DNA of 17,940 nucleotides, from positions 1 through 17,940 of the forward strand of contig DHFP01000197.1 of the NCBI GenBank assembly GCA_002402315.1, written 5' to 3'. This DNA comes from Clostridiales bacterium UBA4821 (GTDB lineage: Bacteria; Bacillota; Clostridia; Acetivibrionales; UBA4821). Under the pieces are notes generated by a model. It was not told the origin of the DNA, made no database searches, and saw only the letters and a program-made list of their open reading frames with translations. The position numbers and the translations under genes are program-made. Shown piece after piece: positions 1 through 6,765 of this stretch; within the stretch, counting starts at the first letter, position 1, and each line of letters opens with the position of its first letter.

Positions 1-36
1 ACAGGAATTAATCAAAGTATAATTTCGCAGGCTTAA
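1..36 (+). CDS. C-terminal tail of a possible REP-type Y1 transposase (partial)
   Basis: Only the last 11 codons are in the window, reading TGINQSIISQA and then TAA at 34-36. The phrase resembles the recognition helix of a helix-turn-helix (TGxSxxxISxA). I recall this from the C-termini of clostridial IS200/IS605-like Y1 (REP-associated) transposases. The stop codon is followed directly by the GAACCGTCCCC motif that often accompanies such genes in clostridia. The body of the gene lies upstream and is not visible, so this is inference from a short tail plus the repeat. It could be the end of another HTH protein. Confidence 0.35.
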   Translation, partial: TGINQSIISQA

Positions 37-142
37 TCAGCAGAACCGTCCCCTTGATTATAGACAAGAAGAATGGCTAACGAATGTGCCACTATATGCG
101 ATTAATATTTTGTTGGATATGTTAAAGGAAAATGATGGATAG
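23..142 (+). other. Unassigned open frame before rnhB, no start codon
   Basis: This stretch is open from just after a TAA at 20-22 to a TAG at 140-142. It ends 12 bases before the rnhB ATG. Its C-terminal part reads DYRQEEWLTNVPLYAINILL and then DMLKENDG, and it has no convincing start or ribosome binding site. The REP-like repeat lies inside its first part. It could be the 3' remnant of an upstream gene broken by insertion of the transposase/repeat unit, or chance. I do not recognise it. It does not look like the end of RbgA/YlqF, the usual upstream neighbour of rnhB. Confidence 0.2.
35..59 (+). repeat. REP-like element with GAACCGTCCCC core
   Basis: AGAACCGTCCCC at 42-53 is flanked by AATCA (35-39) and TGATT (55-59), which are exact inverted copies. 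A wider pair, TAATCAA at 9-15 and TTGATTA at 54-60, is also inverted. From general knowledge, the core (GGGGACGGTTCT on the other strand) is a dispersed motif in many clostridial genomes and often sits beside Y1 transposase genes. Its role here, as a transposase recognition site or a relic, is inferred. Confidence 0.5.
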
Positions 143-154
143 AGGAGATAAGAA

Positions 155-829
155 ATGGATATTAAATTGGTTAAAACTACTGATAGGTCTAAAGAAGCCA
201 GCAAATACCTTGAAAAGGAATTGAACAGACTAAAAAATCTTACCCAATATGAGCAGAAATGGTATGAAAAAGGTATAAATTACATAGCCGGGCTGGATGA
301 GGCAGGCAGGGGTCCGCTTGCCGGACCTGTAGCTGCTGCGGCAGTTATACTTCCAAGAGGATTATTAATTGAAGGGGTTAATGATTCCAAAAAGTTAAAT
401 GAAAAGACAAGAGAAAGATTATATGATATTATTATTAAAGAATCGCTAGCATGGGCCGTAGGAATTGCCGATAATAATATTATAGACGAAATTAATATCT
501 TAAATGCGACCAGGCTTGCAATGAAACTGGCAGTAGATAAACTTGAAATAAAACCCGACGTGCTGCTTATTGATGCTGAAAAGCTTGAGGGATATGAAGC
601 AGCCCAGGAGTCCATAGTAAAAGGTGATGCACTTAGTCATTCAATAGCTGCTGCATCAATAATTGCTAAAGTGACAAGGGATAGGATTATATCTGAATAT
701 GACAAACAGTATTCGGAGTATGGATTCTCCAAGCACAAGGGATATGGCACGGCAGAGCACATAAATGCTATAAAAGAGAATGGACTTTGCCCTATACATA
801 GGCGGACTTTTACAAAGAAGTGGGACTAA
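155..829 (+). CDS. rnhB: Ribonuclease HII
   Basis: Cytoplasmic endonuclease that cuts the RNA strand of RNA-DNA hybrids. It starts ribonucleotide excision repair by cutting 5' of single ribonucleotides in DNA. The 224-residue protein carries the motif LDEAGRGPLAGP with catalytic D48-E49, then D140 (LLIDAEK) and D158 (KGDALSHSIAAASIIAK). These complete the DEDD metal site with the same spacing as the Escherichia coli enzyme (16/17/108/126). About 40 residues precede the catalytic core, a lysine- and glutamate-rich N-terminal extension as in Bacillus RnhB. The ATG at 155 has a GAGGAGATAAG ribosome binding site just upstream. It heads the rnhB-ylqG-ylqH block. No promoter was found directly upstream. 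Confidence 0.97.
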   Translation: MDIKLVKTTDRSKEASKYLEKELNRLKNLTQYEQKWYEKGINYIAGLDEAGRGPLAGPVAAAAVILPRGLLIEGVNDSKKLNEKTRERLYDIIIKESLAWAVGIADNNIIDEINILNATRLAMKLAVDKLEIKPDVLLIDAEKLEGYEAAQESIVKGDALSHSIAAASIIAKVTRDRIISEYDKQYSEYGFSKHKGYGTAEHINAIKENGLCPIHRRTFTKKWD

Positions 830-845
830 ACCAAGGGGTGTTAAC

Positions 846-2546
846 ATGAGGGTAGATGCCTTTAGAGCTATTGCTCAAGTTCTGAATCTAGATGCGAAAA
901 AGTTAACCTCCCAGGTGAAAACAGGAGATGTACTTAATGTTCAGGTACTTGGCTTGTCAAAAGATGAGATAGTATTACAGCTGCCGGATGGAAAAGTCAT
1001 TTCAGCAAACACTCAGATACCGCTGGATATATCTGTAGGCGAATTTATTAACCTGATGGTAAAGGATAAACAAGGCGGTAAAATATTTCTAGAAACAGTG
1101 AAGAGCAATCCTGAGCAAGCTGCCGGTGCGGTTAACGATGAACAGATAAAAAACATACTAACATCATTAAAACTGAATATGAATGCCCGGAATATTGATA
1201 TTATAAAAGAAATGATAGGTCGTGAGATACCTGTTAATAAGCAGAATGTTCAGGTAATACTGAACAACTTAGCTAAATATCCTGAACTTAATGTTCAAAA
1301 AGCGGTGTTTATGACTGCAAATGGTGTTGCGTTTGAAGAAAAGAGTATAGATTTTCTCAATCAATATGCCGAGAGTAAGATAGTTTTAGGTAATCAAATC
1401 AAGTCATTGCTAAATCATATTGATACTATAGATGATGCTCAAATTCTTAAGAATATTCTTGATAAGCTCAATTGGCTGCAGAGCAGAAATAATTTTAAAG
1501 GAAATGAAGAAACTGCAGCAGTTGTGTTCAGTGAGACCGAAAATTCAGAAGGCGACGCCAACGAGGAAGTCAAACAATCTACGGTTAAGGGATATTCAGA
1601 ACCAATCATGAAAGAACCTAAATCATCCGATGTTATTATAAACAAGCAGAATGCTTTTACTAATCTACAGAAAGAAATATTACCAATAATCAAGCAAATA
1701 GTCCTTAATAGTGTTGATAAGCAGTTAAACGCTCAACAAAGTTTCATACTGGATGATGATAGCAAACAGGGTATAAACAACTTAAAGCAAATGATACAAA
1801 ATGTAGAACCGGATCAATTGGAATCATTTATACAAAAGCTTCCTCAACGGGAAAAGGTAATAATTTTACAATTATTAAAGGCAGAAGATTATAATTTAAA
1901 TGCAAACAACACGTCTGACCCAGCTGATATATTACATCTCAAAACTCAGATTAAAAGCATGTTTGAACAGCACTTTGTCAGTAATACCTCAGAACACCTA
2001 AGTGAAGACCTTCATGTAAAGGACTCGTACAAAGAAATACTGGTGAAACTGGATGTTCTGAAGGAAAGCCTGATATCAAGAGAGGGCAGGGGAGATATAC
2101 TTAATCTTATTGGACAAACAGAAGAGAATATTAGATTTATGAACAATCTAAGCCAGTTTAATACATTCGTGCAGATTCCACTAAATATTTGGGGCCAGAA
2201 TACAAATGGACAGTTGTTTGTCCTCAAGAAATCCAAGAAGAAGATAGACGCCAGCAATGCAAGTATTTTCCTTTCACTTGAAATGCCCAACATGGGATTA
2301 ACCGAGGTACTTATTAATGTAATGGGAAAAAGCGTCTTTTGCAGCTTTAGAGTTCAAGACCAGAAAGCTTTGGAATTGATCAAAAAGCATACGGCGGAGC
2401 TAACATCAGCTTTAAACAATAAGGGCTATAACACCGTAGATATAAATTGCGGATTGATTCAGCAAAGAACAAGCTTGTTGGAAATGGATAAAGCATCAGA
2501 GGAGTTTGACGGAGGAAAGAGACTATCTTTTGATATAAGGGTGTAG
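846..2546 (+). CDS. ylqG: FliK-like protein (flagellar hook-length control family), YlqG type
   Basis: A 566-residue protein related to FliK, which measures hook length and, through FlhB, switches flagellar export from hook to filament substrates. The N-terminal ~100 residues form a beta-rich region (GDVLNVQVLGLSKDEIVLQL). A long, low-complexity, glutamine- and asparagine-rich middle follows. The C-terminal ~120 residues look like the FliK C-terminal domain (IPLNIWGQNTNGQLFVLKKS, then a helix ALELIKKHTAELTSAL). The frame is open from 780, but I choose ATG 846: AAGGGGTG at 833-840 is a good ribosome binding site, and 780 would overlap rnhB by 50 bases. No flagellar genes are nearby. ylqH follows after 3 bases. 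The symbol rests on synteny with B. subtilis rnhB-ylqG-ylqH. Confidence 0.75.
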   Translation: MRVDAFRAIAQVLNLDAKKLTSQVKTGDVLNVQVLGLSKDEIVLQLPDGKVISANTQIPLDISVGEFINLMVKDKQGGKIFLETVKSNPEQAAGAVNDEQIKNILTSLKLNMNARNIDIIKEMIGREIPVNKQNVQVILNNLAKYPELNVQKAVFMTANGVAFEEKSIDFLNQYAESKIVLGNQIKSLLNHIDTIDDAQILKNILDKLNWLQSRNNFKGNEETAAVVFSETENSEGDANEEVKQSTVKGYSEPIMKEPKSSDVIINKQNAFTNLQKEILPIIKQIVLNSVDKQLNAQQSFILDDDSKQGINNLKQMIQNVEPDQLESFIQKLPQREKVIILQLLKAEDYNLNANNTSDPADILHLKTQIKSMFEQHFVSNTSEHLSEDLHVKDSYKEILVKLDVLKESLISREGRGDILNLIGQTEENIRFMNNLSQFNTFVQIPLNIWGQNTNGQLFVLKKSKKKIDASNASIFLSLEMPNMGLTEVLINVMGKSVFCSFRVQDQKALELIKKHTAELTSALNNKGYNTVDINCGLIQQRTSLLEMDKASEEFDGGKRLSFDIRV

Positions 2547-2549
2547 GAT

Positions 2550-2837
2550 ATGGAAATCAAAAAGAAAATTAAAGAAGCAGCTGCACTAAAATATTCACCC
2601 GATGACTCAGCGCCAAAGGTTGTTGCATTAGGTAAGGGCGAAATTGCTGAAAAAATATTGGAGGCTGCCCGGGAAAATGAAATTCCTATTTACGAGAATC
2701 CCGAGCTGGCACATACATTGAATGCTCTTTCAATTGGCGACGAAATTCCTCCTGAGTTGTATGAGATTGTAGCTCAGATATTGGTTTTTGTAAGTGATTT
2801 GGATAAACTTCAGGGAGAAAGCAGGCATGGCTTATAA
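2550..2837 (+). CDS. ylqH: FlhB C-terminal-domain-like protein (EscU/YscU/FlhB superfamily), YlqH type
   Basis: A 95-residue soluble protein that matches the cytoplasmic C-terminal domain of the export switch FlhB downstream of its cleavage site. It has AAALKYSPDDSAPKVVALGK, then IAEKILEAARENEIPIYENP, then IPPELYEIVAQILVFV. It lacks the four FlhB membrane helices and the self-cleaving NPTH motif. The chain begins roughly where the cleaved C-terminal fragment of FlhB would begin. AAGGGTG at 2537-2543 overlaps the end of ylqG and serves as ribosome binding site, implying translational coupling. Pairing with the FliK-like gene suggests the two proteins interact, as FliK and FlhB do. Helicobacter FlhX is a comparable stand-alone FlhB-C protein. 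The actual role is unknown. Confidence 0.85.
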   Translation: MEIKKKIKEAAALKYSPDDSAPKVVALGKGEIAEKILEAARENEIPIYENPELAHTLNALSIGDEIPPELYEIVAQILVFVSDLDKLQGESRHGL

Positions 2838-3192
2838 GAAAAGTTTGGGAAAAGCCGGAGAAGAGGCAGCAAAAACCTACCTTTGCGCTCAAGGATATTG
2901 TATCCTTGAAACTAACTTCAGGTGTAAAACGGGAGAAATTGATATAATAGCAAGGGATGAGGAATATATTGCCTTTATTGAGGTTAAGACACGAAGTAAT
3001 TTGGTATATGGATTGCCAATTGAAGCAATAAATAAAAGAAAACAGTACTCAATCATTAAAACTGCCCAGACTTACCTGGCAAAAAAATATTTGAGAGACA
3101 TTAATTTAAGATTTGACGTAGTTGAAGTAATGGTAGATAATAATAAAAGTAACGAAATCCAGGAAATTAGGTTGATAAAGAATGCGTTCTGA
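2827..3192 (+). CDS. yraN: YraN / UPF0102 family protein, endonuclease-like fold
   Basis: A 121-residue member of UPF0102. The family has a restriction-endonuclease-like (Holliday-junction-resolvase-type) fold, and its cellular role is poorly defined. The active-site pattern is complete: E12 in the first helix (GKAGEEAAKTYL), D39 in GEIDIIARD, and E52-V-K54 in FIEVKTR, a PD-(D/E)xK arrangement. The conserved segment near YGLPIEAINKRKQ is also present. The frame is open from 2794, but ATG 2827 is the better start. It gives the family's usual N-terminus, and AGGGAGAAAG lies just upstream. The gene overlaps the last 11 bases of ylqH, so translation is probably coupled. Confidence 0.93.
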   Translation: MAYKKSLGKAGEEAAKTYLCAQGYCILETNFRCKTGEIDIIARDEEYIAFIEVKTRSNLVYGLPIEAINKRKQYSIIKTAQTYLAKKYLRDINLRFDVVEVMVDNNKSNEIQEIRLIKNAF

Positions 3193-3225
3193 ATACTTTT
3201 CTATTTACAAGGAGGCAAATACACT

Positions 3226-4530
3226 GTGAGAATGTATGACATTATTGAAAAGAAAAGAGACGGAAAGGAACTTACGCCGCAAGAAATCAAGTATTTTATT
3301 TCAGAATTTTGCAATGATAAGATTGCGGATTACCAGGTATCTGCACTTTTGATGGCTATATATTTAAATGGGATGAGTCAAGCTGAAATAGCTGAGTTGA
3401 CGTTGGCAATGGCAAAATCCGGAGACACTGTAGATCTTTCTGCAATAGATGGAATAAAGGTTGATAAGCATAGTACCGGAGGTGTCGGGGATAAAACAAC
3501 ACTTATTGTTGCTCCACTTGTAGCCGCAGCCGGTATACCGGTCGCAAAAATGTCGGGCAGAAGCCTGGGGCATTCGGGTGGTACAATAGACAAGCTTGAG
3601 TCCATTAGCGGATATAGGACCAGTTTGTCAAGAACAAGGTTTATAGATAGTGTTAATAAGATAAAGATTGCAATTGTCGGGCAAACCAGTAATCTTGTAC
3701 CTGCCGATAAAAAGATATATGCTCTTAGAGATGTAACAGCTACTGTTGGAAGCTTACCGCTTATAGCCAGCAGTATAATGAGTAAAAAGATAGCCGGTGG
3801 TGCTGATGCTATAGTTCTTGATGTAAAGACAGGAAGCGGCGCTTTCATGAAGAATGTCAGCCATGCAAAGGAATTAGCCAAGGCAATGGTCAACATAGGG
3901 AATAATTTAGGGAGGAAGACGGCAGCGGTTGTATCAAATATGGATCAACCTTTGGGTTACGCCGTAGGCAATGCGATTGAGGTAAAAGAAGCTATAGATA
4001 CACTGAAGGGTAAAGGCCCTAAGGATCTTGAAGAACTATGCCTAATTCTCGGAGCATACATGCTAAAATTAGCAGGAAGAAATGGTGAGATAGATGAGTT
4101 AAAGAAAGAACTGCGTCAATTAATTAATAATGGCGAAGCTTTTGAAAAATTTAGACAAATGGTAATAAATCAGGAGGGCAATATTGACATGATTGATAAC
4201 CCCACATTATTCCCAGAGCCTAAGCTTAAGATTCCGGTTAAAGCAGAGAAGGATGGATATATAACAAGAATAAAAACAGATTCCGTAGGAATAGCATCCA
4301 TGGTTCTTGGAGCCGGGAGAGAAGATAAAGATTCTGCTATCGAGCCGGATGTTGGAATCATGCTGGAGAAGAAAGTAGGGGATAGGGTGAAGACCGGAGA
4401 TACCATTGCCTGGATGTATGCAAACCATGATTATAAAGTACAGGTGGCAGAGAAAATAATTAGTGGGTCTTATTCAATTGAGGATAAGGAGTCGGAACAA
4501 AAACCATTGGTTATTGACGTAATATCCTAA
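3226..4530 (+). CDS. pdp: Pyrimidine-nucleoside phosphorylase
   Basis: Cytosolic salvage enzyme that splits uridine, thymidine or deoxyuridine with phosphate into base and (deoxy)ribose-1-phosphate. The 434-residue protein has the phosphate-binding KHSTGGVGDK at 81-90, the family signature SGRSLGHSGGTIDKLESI at 110-127, and the base-contacting R168, S183 and K187, in line with the Geobacillus and B. subtilis enzymes. An all-alpha N-terminal domain (1-65), an alpha/beta domain and a C-terminal alpha/beta domain (about 345-434) are discernible. The start is GTG at 3226: AAGGAGG at 3209-3215 fits it better than ATG 3232, and the resulting MRMYDII matches the family N-terminus. It follows yraN by 33 bases and may be co-transcribed. 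Confidence 0.96.
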   Translation: MRMYDIIEKKRDGKELTPQEIKYFISEFCNDKIADYQVSALLMAIYLNGMSQAEIAELTLAMAKSGDTVDLSAIDGIKVDKHSTGGVGDKTTLIVAPLVAAAGIPVAKMSGRSLGHSGGTIDKLESISGYRTSLSRTRFIDSVNKIKIAIVGQTSNLVPADKKIYALRDVTATVGSLPLIASSIMSKKIAGGADAIVLDVKTGSGAFMKNVSHAKELAKAMVNIGNNLGRKTAAVVSNMDQPLGYAVGNAIEVKEAIDTLKGKGPKDLEELCLILGAYMLKLAGRNGEIDELKKELRQLINNGEAFEKFRQMVINQEGNIDMIDNPTLFPEPKLKIPVKAEKDGYITRIKTDSVGIASMVLGAGREDKDSAIEPDVGIMLEKKVGDRVKTGDTIAWMYANHDYKVQVAEKIISGSYSIEDKESEQKPLVIDVIS

Positions 4531-4551
4531 AAAATTTTTGCAATCCAATAC

Positions 4552-4579
4552 TTTAAAACTTTGGCTGCTGTGGTATAAT
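4552..4579 (+). promoter_or_regulatory. Promoter of the 4611 coiled-coil gene (extended -10)
   Basis: TATAAT at 4574-4579 is preceded by TG at 4571-4572, giving an extended -10 (TGGTATAAT). A weak -35 candidate, TTTAAA at 4552-4557, sits 16 bases upstream. It lies in the gap after pdp, about 30 bases before the next ATG. Confidence 0.7.
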
Positions 4580-4610
4580 ACTAACATGTAATTAATGGAG
4601 GCGGTAAAAG

Positions 4611-4913
4611 ATGGACAATGACCAATTGCTTATTGCTATTAAAGATATCTTTGAGAAGAAGGTTGAGGAAGTAAAGAGAGAAGTTGCTGATGTCAAGAAT
4701 CATATGGGCGTTATAGCAGAAGATTTGAAAAGTGATGTTAAGGCAGTTGCAGAAGGATATAGCATTATTGATAGAAAAATAGATAATTTACAAGAAGACA
4801 TGGACAGAAAATATGATAATTTGCAGAAAGATATGGATACAGTTAAAAACTATATTATAGCTGTTGATACCAAACTTAATGAGCATGAAATAATCTTGAA
4901 AAGGGTAAAATAA
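4611..4913 (+). CDS. Small coiled-coil protein of unknown function
   Basis: A 100-residue, highly charged, soluble protein with no signal peptide or membrane segment. It is predicted to be nearly all helix, with hydrophobic positions spaced as in a coiled coil. Two adjacent 11-residue repeats are visible, DNLQEDMDRKY (58-68) and DNLQKDMDTVK (69-79), matching a 33-base tandem duplication at 4782-4847. An 11-residue period is typical of right-handed or hendecad coiled coils. The ribosome binding site is GGAGGCGG, about 10 bases before the ATG. The gene has its own promoter and terminator, so it is a single-gene transcript. Similar short coiled-coil proteins are common in clostridia and unnamed. 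No function can be assigned. Confidence 0.75.
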   Translation: MDNDQLLIAIKDIFEKKVEEVKREVADVKNHMGVIAEDLKSDVKAVAEGYSIIDRKIDNLQEDMDRKYDNLQKDMDTVKNYIIAVDTKLNEHEIILKRVK

Positions 4914-4935
4914 AAAAAATTACATAATTAAAGCG

Positions 4936-4973
4936 AAATAACCGGGCATTAAGTAGTCCTTGGTTATTTTTTT
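4936..4973 (+). terminator. Rho-independent terminator after the coiled-coil gene
   Basis: AAATAACC (4936-4943) pairs exactly with GGTTATTT (4962-4969) across an 18-base loop, and a run of seven T follows at 4967-4973. The stem is short and AT-rich but its position after a single-gene unit fits. Confidence 0.7.
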
Positions 4974-5032
4974 ACCTAATTTTAGAAATTTGGTTTATGG
5001 TTTGATAAATGAGCTATCGGGCGTAAAAATAG

Positions 5033-5060
5033 TTGACTTTTCCAGGATGTATTATAAAAT
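5033..5060 (+). promoter_or_regulatory. Promoter of the rsmD-coaD operon
   Basis: TTGACT (5033-5038) and TAAAAT (5055-5060) each match the sigma-A consensus at five of six bases, with a 16-base spacer. An alternative -10 (TATAAA at 5053) would give a short 14-base spacer. Transcription would start near 5067, upstream of the TTG start at 5105. Confidence 0.7.
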
Positions 5061-5104
5061 ATTTGATAGGGTTAAAAAAATATAATAGTATTGGTGAAGA
5101 AAAT

Positions 5105-5653
5105 TTGAGAGTAATTTCGGGTAAAGCTGGGGGATTGAGGCTGAAGTCTTTAGAAGGAATTGCTACACGGCCTACAGCGGATAGGATTAAAGAATCATTA
5201 TTTAATATAATTGACCCAATAATCGGAGAAGCTCAAGTTTTGGACTTGTTTGCCGGAACCGGCGCTTTAGGAATTGAGGCACTTAGCAGAGGTGCAAAGT
5301 TTGCTACCTTTGTTGACAGTAACCGCCAGAGTATTTCGGTAATTAAATACAATCTGGAACATACCAGGCTGATACAAGCAGCAGAGGTATACATGAATGA
5401 TTACCACTCTGCTGTAAAAAAGCTTTCAGAACTAGGCAGAAGGTATGATATAGTATTCATAGACCCCCCATATGGTAAGGGTTTAGAGTATAAAGCTGTA
5501 AAAATGCTGATAAACTTTGATATATTAGTAAATAATAGTATAATAATTATTGAAAATGAGCAGAAAGATGTTTTGCCTGACAAGTTGTACACAGCAGTAA
5601 AAGTAGACAGGCGTGAGTATGGGCGTACTGCAATCAGCTTTTATAAGGAGTAA
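5105..5653 (+). CDS. rsmD: 16S rRNA (guanine(966)-N(2))-methyltransferase
   Basis: SAM-dependent enzyme that methylates N2 of G966 in 16S rRNA of the assembled small subunit. In 182 residues it shows the family N-terminus RVISGKAGGLRLKSL, TRPTADRIKESLFNI (21-35), the SAM-binding loop VLDLFAGTGALGIEAL (45-60) and the catalytic DPPY (120-123). The frame is open from a TTG at 5033, but those bases are the promoter -35. The TTG at 5105 restores the usual (M)RVISG start, has GGTGAAG at 5093-5099 as ribosome binding site and gives the normal family length. coaD follows after 5 bases, the common rsmD-coaD pairing. Confidence 0.95.
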   Translation: MRVISGKAGGLRLKSLEGIATRPTADRIKESLFNIIDPIIGEAQVLDLFAGTGALGIEALSRGAKFATFVDSNRQSISVIKYNLEHTRLIQAAEVYMNDYHSAVKKLSELGRRYDIVFIDPPYGKGLEYKAVKMLINFDILVNNSIIIIENEQKDVLPDKLYTAVKVDRREYGRTAISFYKE

Positions 5654-5658
5654 TTGAA

Positions 5659-6147
5659 TTGAAAATTTGTGTATACCCAGGAAGCTTCGATCCGATAACC
5701 AACGGTCATCTTGATATTATCGACAGAGCATCAAAGGTGTTTGATAAATTAATTGTTGCTGTATTGGTTAATCCTGGTAAAAATCCGGTTTTTACATTGG
5801 AGGAAAGGGTTCAGCTTATAAAGGATAGTATAGGTGATGCTCCCAATATTGAAGTTGATAGTTTTTCAGGATTACTTATTGATTACATGATTAACAAGAA
5901 TTCGAAGATTATTATTAAGGGTTTGAGGGTTGTGACTGACTTCGAGTATGAGTTCCAAATGGCTTTACTAAATAAAAACCTTAATCCGGATATTGAGACA
6001 GTATTTATGATGACAAACAGCAAATATTCTTACCTAAGCTCGAGTATGATTAAAGAAATTGCAAGCTTGGGCGCTAACATAGATGAATTTGTTCCTGACA
6101 TTATTAAGAATAAGATACTGGATAAATTTAATGTAAGAAAGGGGTAA
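5659..6147 (+). CDS. coaD: Phosphopantetheine adenylyltransferase
   Basis: Catalyses the penultimate step of coenzyme A synthesis: 4'-phosphopantetheine plus ATP gives dephospho-CoA and pyrophosphate. The 162-residue protein has the nucleotidyltransferase motif GSFDPITNGHLD (8-19) with catalytic H17, the KGLR segment with R90, the adenine-side sequence DFEYEFQMALLN, and the C-terminal signature YLSSSMIKEIASLG. Length is typical for the family. The start is TTG at 5659, eight bases after AAGGAG (5645-5650). It is translated from the rsmD operon and followed after 4 bases by the coiled-coil gene at 6152. Confidence 0.97.
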   Translation: MKICVYPGSFDPITNGHLDIIDRASKVFDKLIVAVLVNPGKNPVFTLEERVQLIKDSIGDAPNIEVDSFSGLLIDYMINKNSKIIIKGLRVVTDFEYEFQMALLNKNLNPDIETVFMMTNSKYSYLSSSMIKEIASLGANIDEFVPDIIKNKILDKFNVRKG

Positions 6148-6151
6148 AGCC

Positions 6152-6589
6152 ATGGATATAATGGCGTTGTTAGAAACAATTGAAGATATTTTGGAGAGGA
6201 GTTTTACTATACCGGTCTTTGGCAAGACTGTTGTTGAAAAAGATGACATATTAGATATTATTAAAGAAGTAAGACTGAAGCTGCCAGATGAGATAAAACA
6301 AGCTAAGTGGGTAAAAGAAGAAAGACACAGGATTTTGCATGAAGCGCAGAAAGAAGCCAGTACATACATTAAAGATGTAGAGACAAAATTAGTATCAATG
6401 GTTGATGAGCATGAAATTACCAAAAGAGCTATGCAGAAGGCCGAGGAGATTATAGAAAGCGCCCAGCAGACAGCCAAAGATGTTCATCAAGGGTCTAAAG
6501 AGTATGCAGATGAAGTATTAGCCAAGTTAGAGGATATCTTGAAGGATACAATTGAGACTATACGAAATAATAGAGAAGAATTGAGGTAA
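6152..6589 (+). CDS. DivIVA/SepIVA-like coiled-coil protein (often annotated ATPase or V-ATPase subunit H-like)
   Basis: A 145-residue soluble protein. Residues ~1-45 form a short N-terminal module (VFGKTVVEKDDILDIIKEVRLKLPDEI), followed by an alanine- and glutamate-rich coiled coil to about 140. The module, a hydrophobic/basic start followed by an I/L-rich helix ending in LPxEI, resembles mycobacterial SepIVA and DivIVA-type septum proteins. Clostridial homologues are usually labelled ATPase or V-type ATPase subunit H-like, from coiled-coil similarity alone. No nucleotide-binding motif is visible. ATG 6152 has AAAGGGG upstream. As third gene of the rsmD-coaD operon it is expressed with growth-linked functions. 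A role in envelope growth or division is inferred from fold resemblance only. Confidence 0.7.
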   Translation: MDIMALLETIEDILERSFTIPVFGKTVVEKDDILDIIKEVRLKLPDEIKQAKWVKEERHRILHEAQKEASTYIKDVETKLVSMVDEHEITKRAMQKAEEIIESAQQTAKDVHQGSKEYADEVLAKLEDILKDTIETIRNNREELR

Positions 6590-6608
6590 TTAAGGATTTA
6601 AGATAAAT

Positions 6609-6634
6609 AGGGATCTGGGGTTTCAGGTTCCTTT
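6609..6634 (+). terminator. Possible terminator of the rsmD operon
   Basis: AGGGATCTG (6609-6617) pairs with CAGGTTCCT (6624-6632) with two G-U wobbles and a six-base loop. The T-run after it is weak (TTTAATTATT), so termination may be partial. Confidence 0.45.
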
Positions 6635-6676
6635 AATTATTATATCAGGTACTCAAAAAAATAATTAATATGTCTA

Positions 6677-6705
6677 TTTAAACTTAGTCATTTTTTTGAT
6701 AAAAT
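6677..6705 (+). promoter_or_regulatory. Possible promoter of the histidine kinase operon
   Basis: TTTAAA (6677-6682) and TAAAAT (6700-6705) with a 17-base spacer lie about 60 bases before the kinase ATG. The -35 is weak. Confidence 0.4.
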
Positions 6706-6765
6706 AATCTATAGGAAGTAAATATTTCGAATTTTTCACTAAATTTCATTCCAAGAGGAAGTTCC

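Noticed and set aside
280..615. Open frame on the - strand inside rnhB
   Set aside because: It is antisense to a clear RNase HII with all catalytic residues and has a serine/alanine/isoleucine-rich composition typical of a shadow frame.
780..845. Upstream extension of ylqG
   Set aside because: It would overlap rnhB by 50 bases and lacks a ribosome binding site; ATG 846 has AAGGGGTG.
3378..3896. 172-codon open frame on the - strand inside pdp
   Set aside because: It mirrors a well-conserved coding gene, has no ribosome binding site and no recognisable motif.
4530..4551. AAAAAATTTTT after pdp as a terminator
   Set aside because: It is only A/T, with no stable stem or loop.
6679..6705. Sigma-D (motility) promoter before the kinase
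   Set aside because: TAAA and GATAA are present, but the spacer is too short (about 12 bases) and GCCGATAT is not matched.
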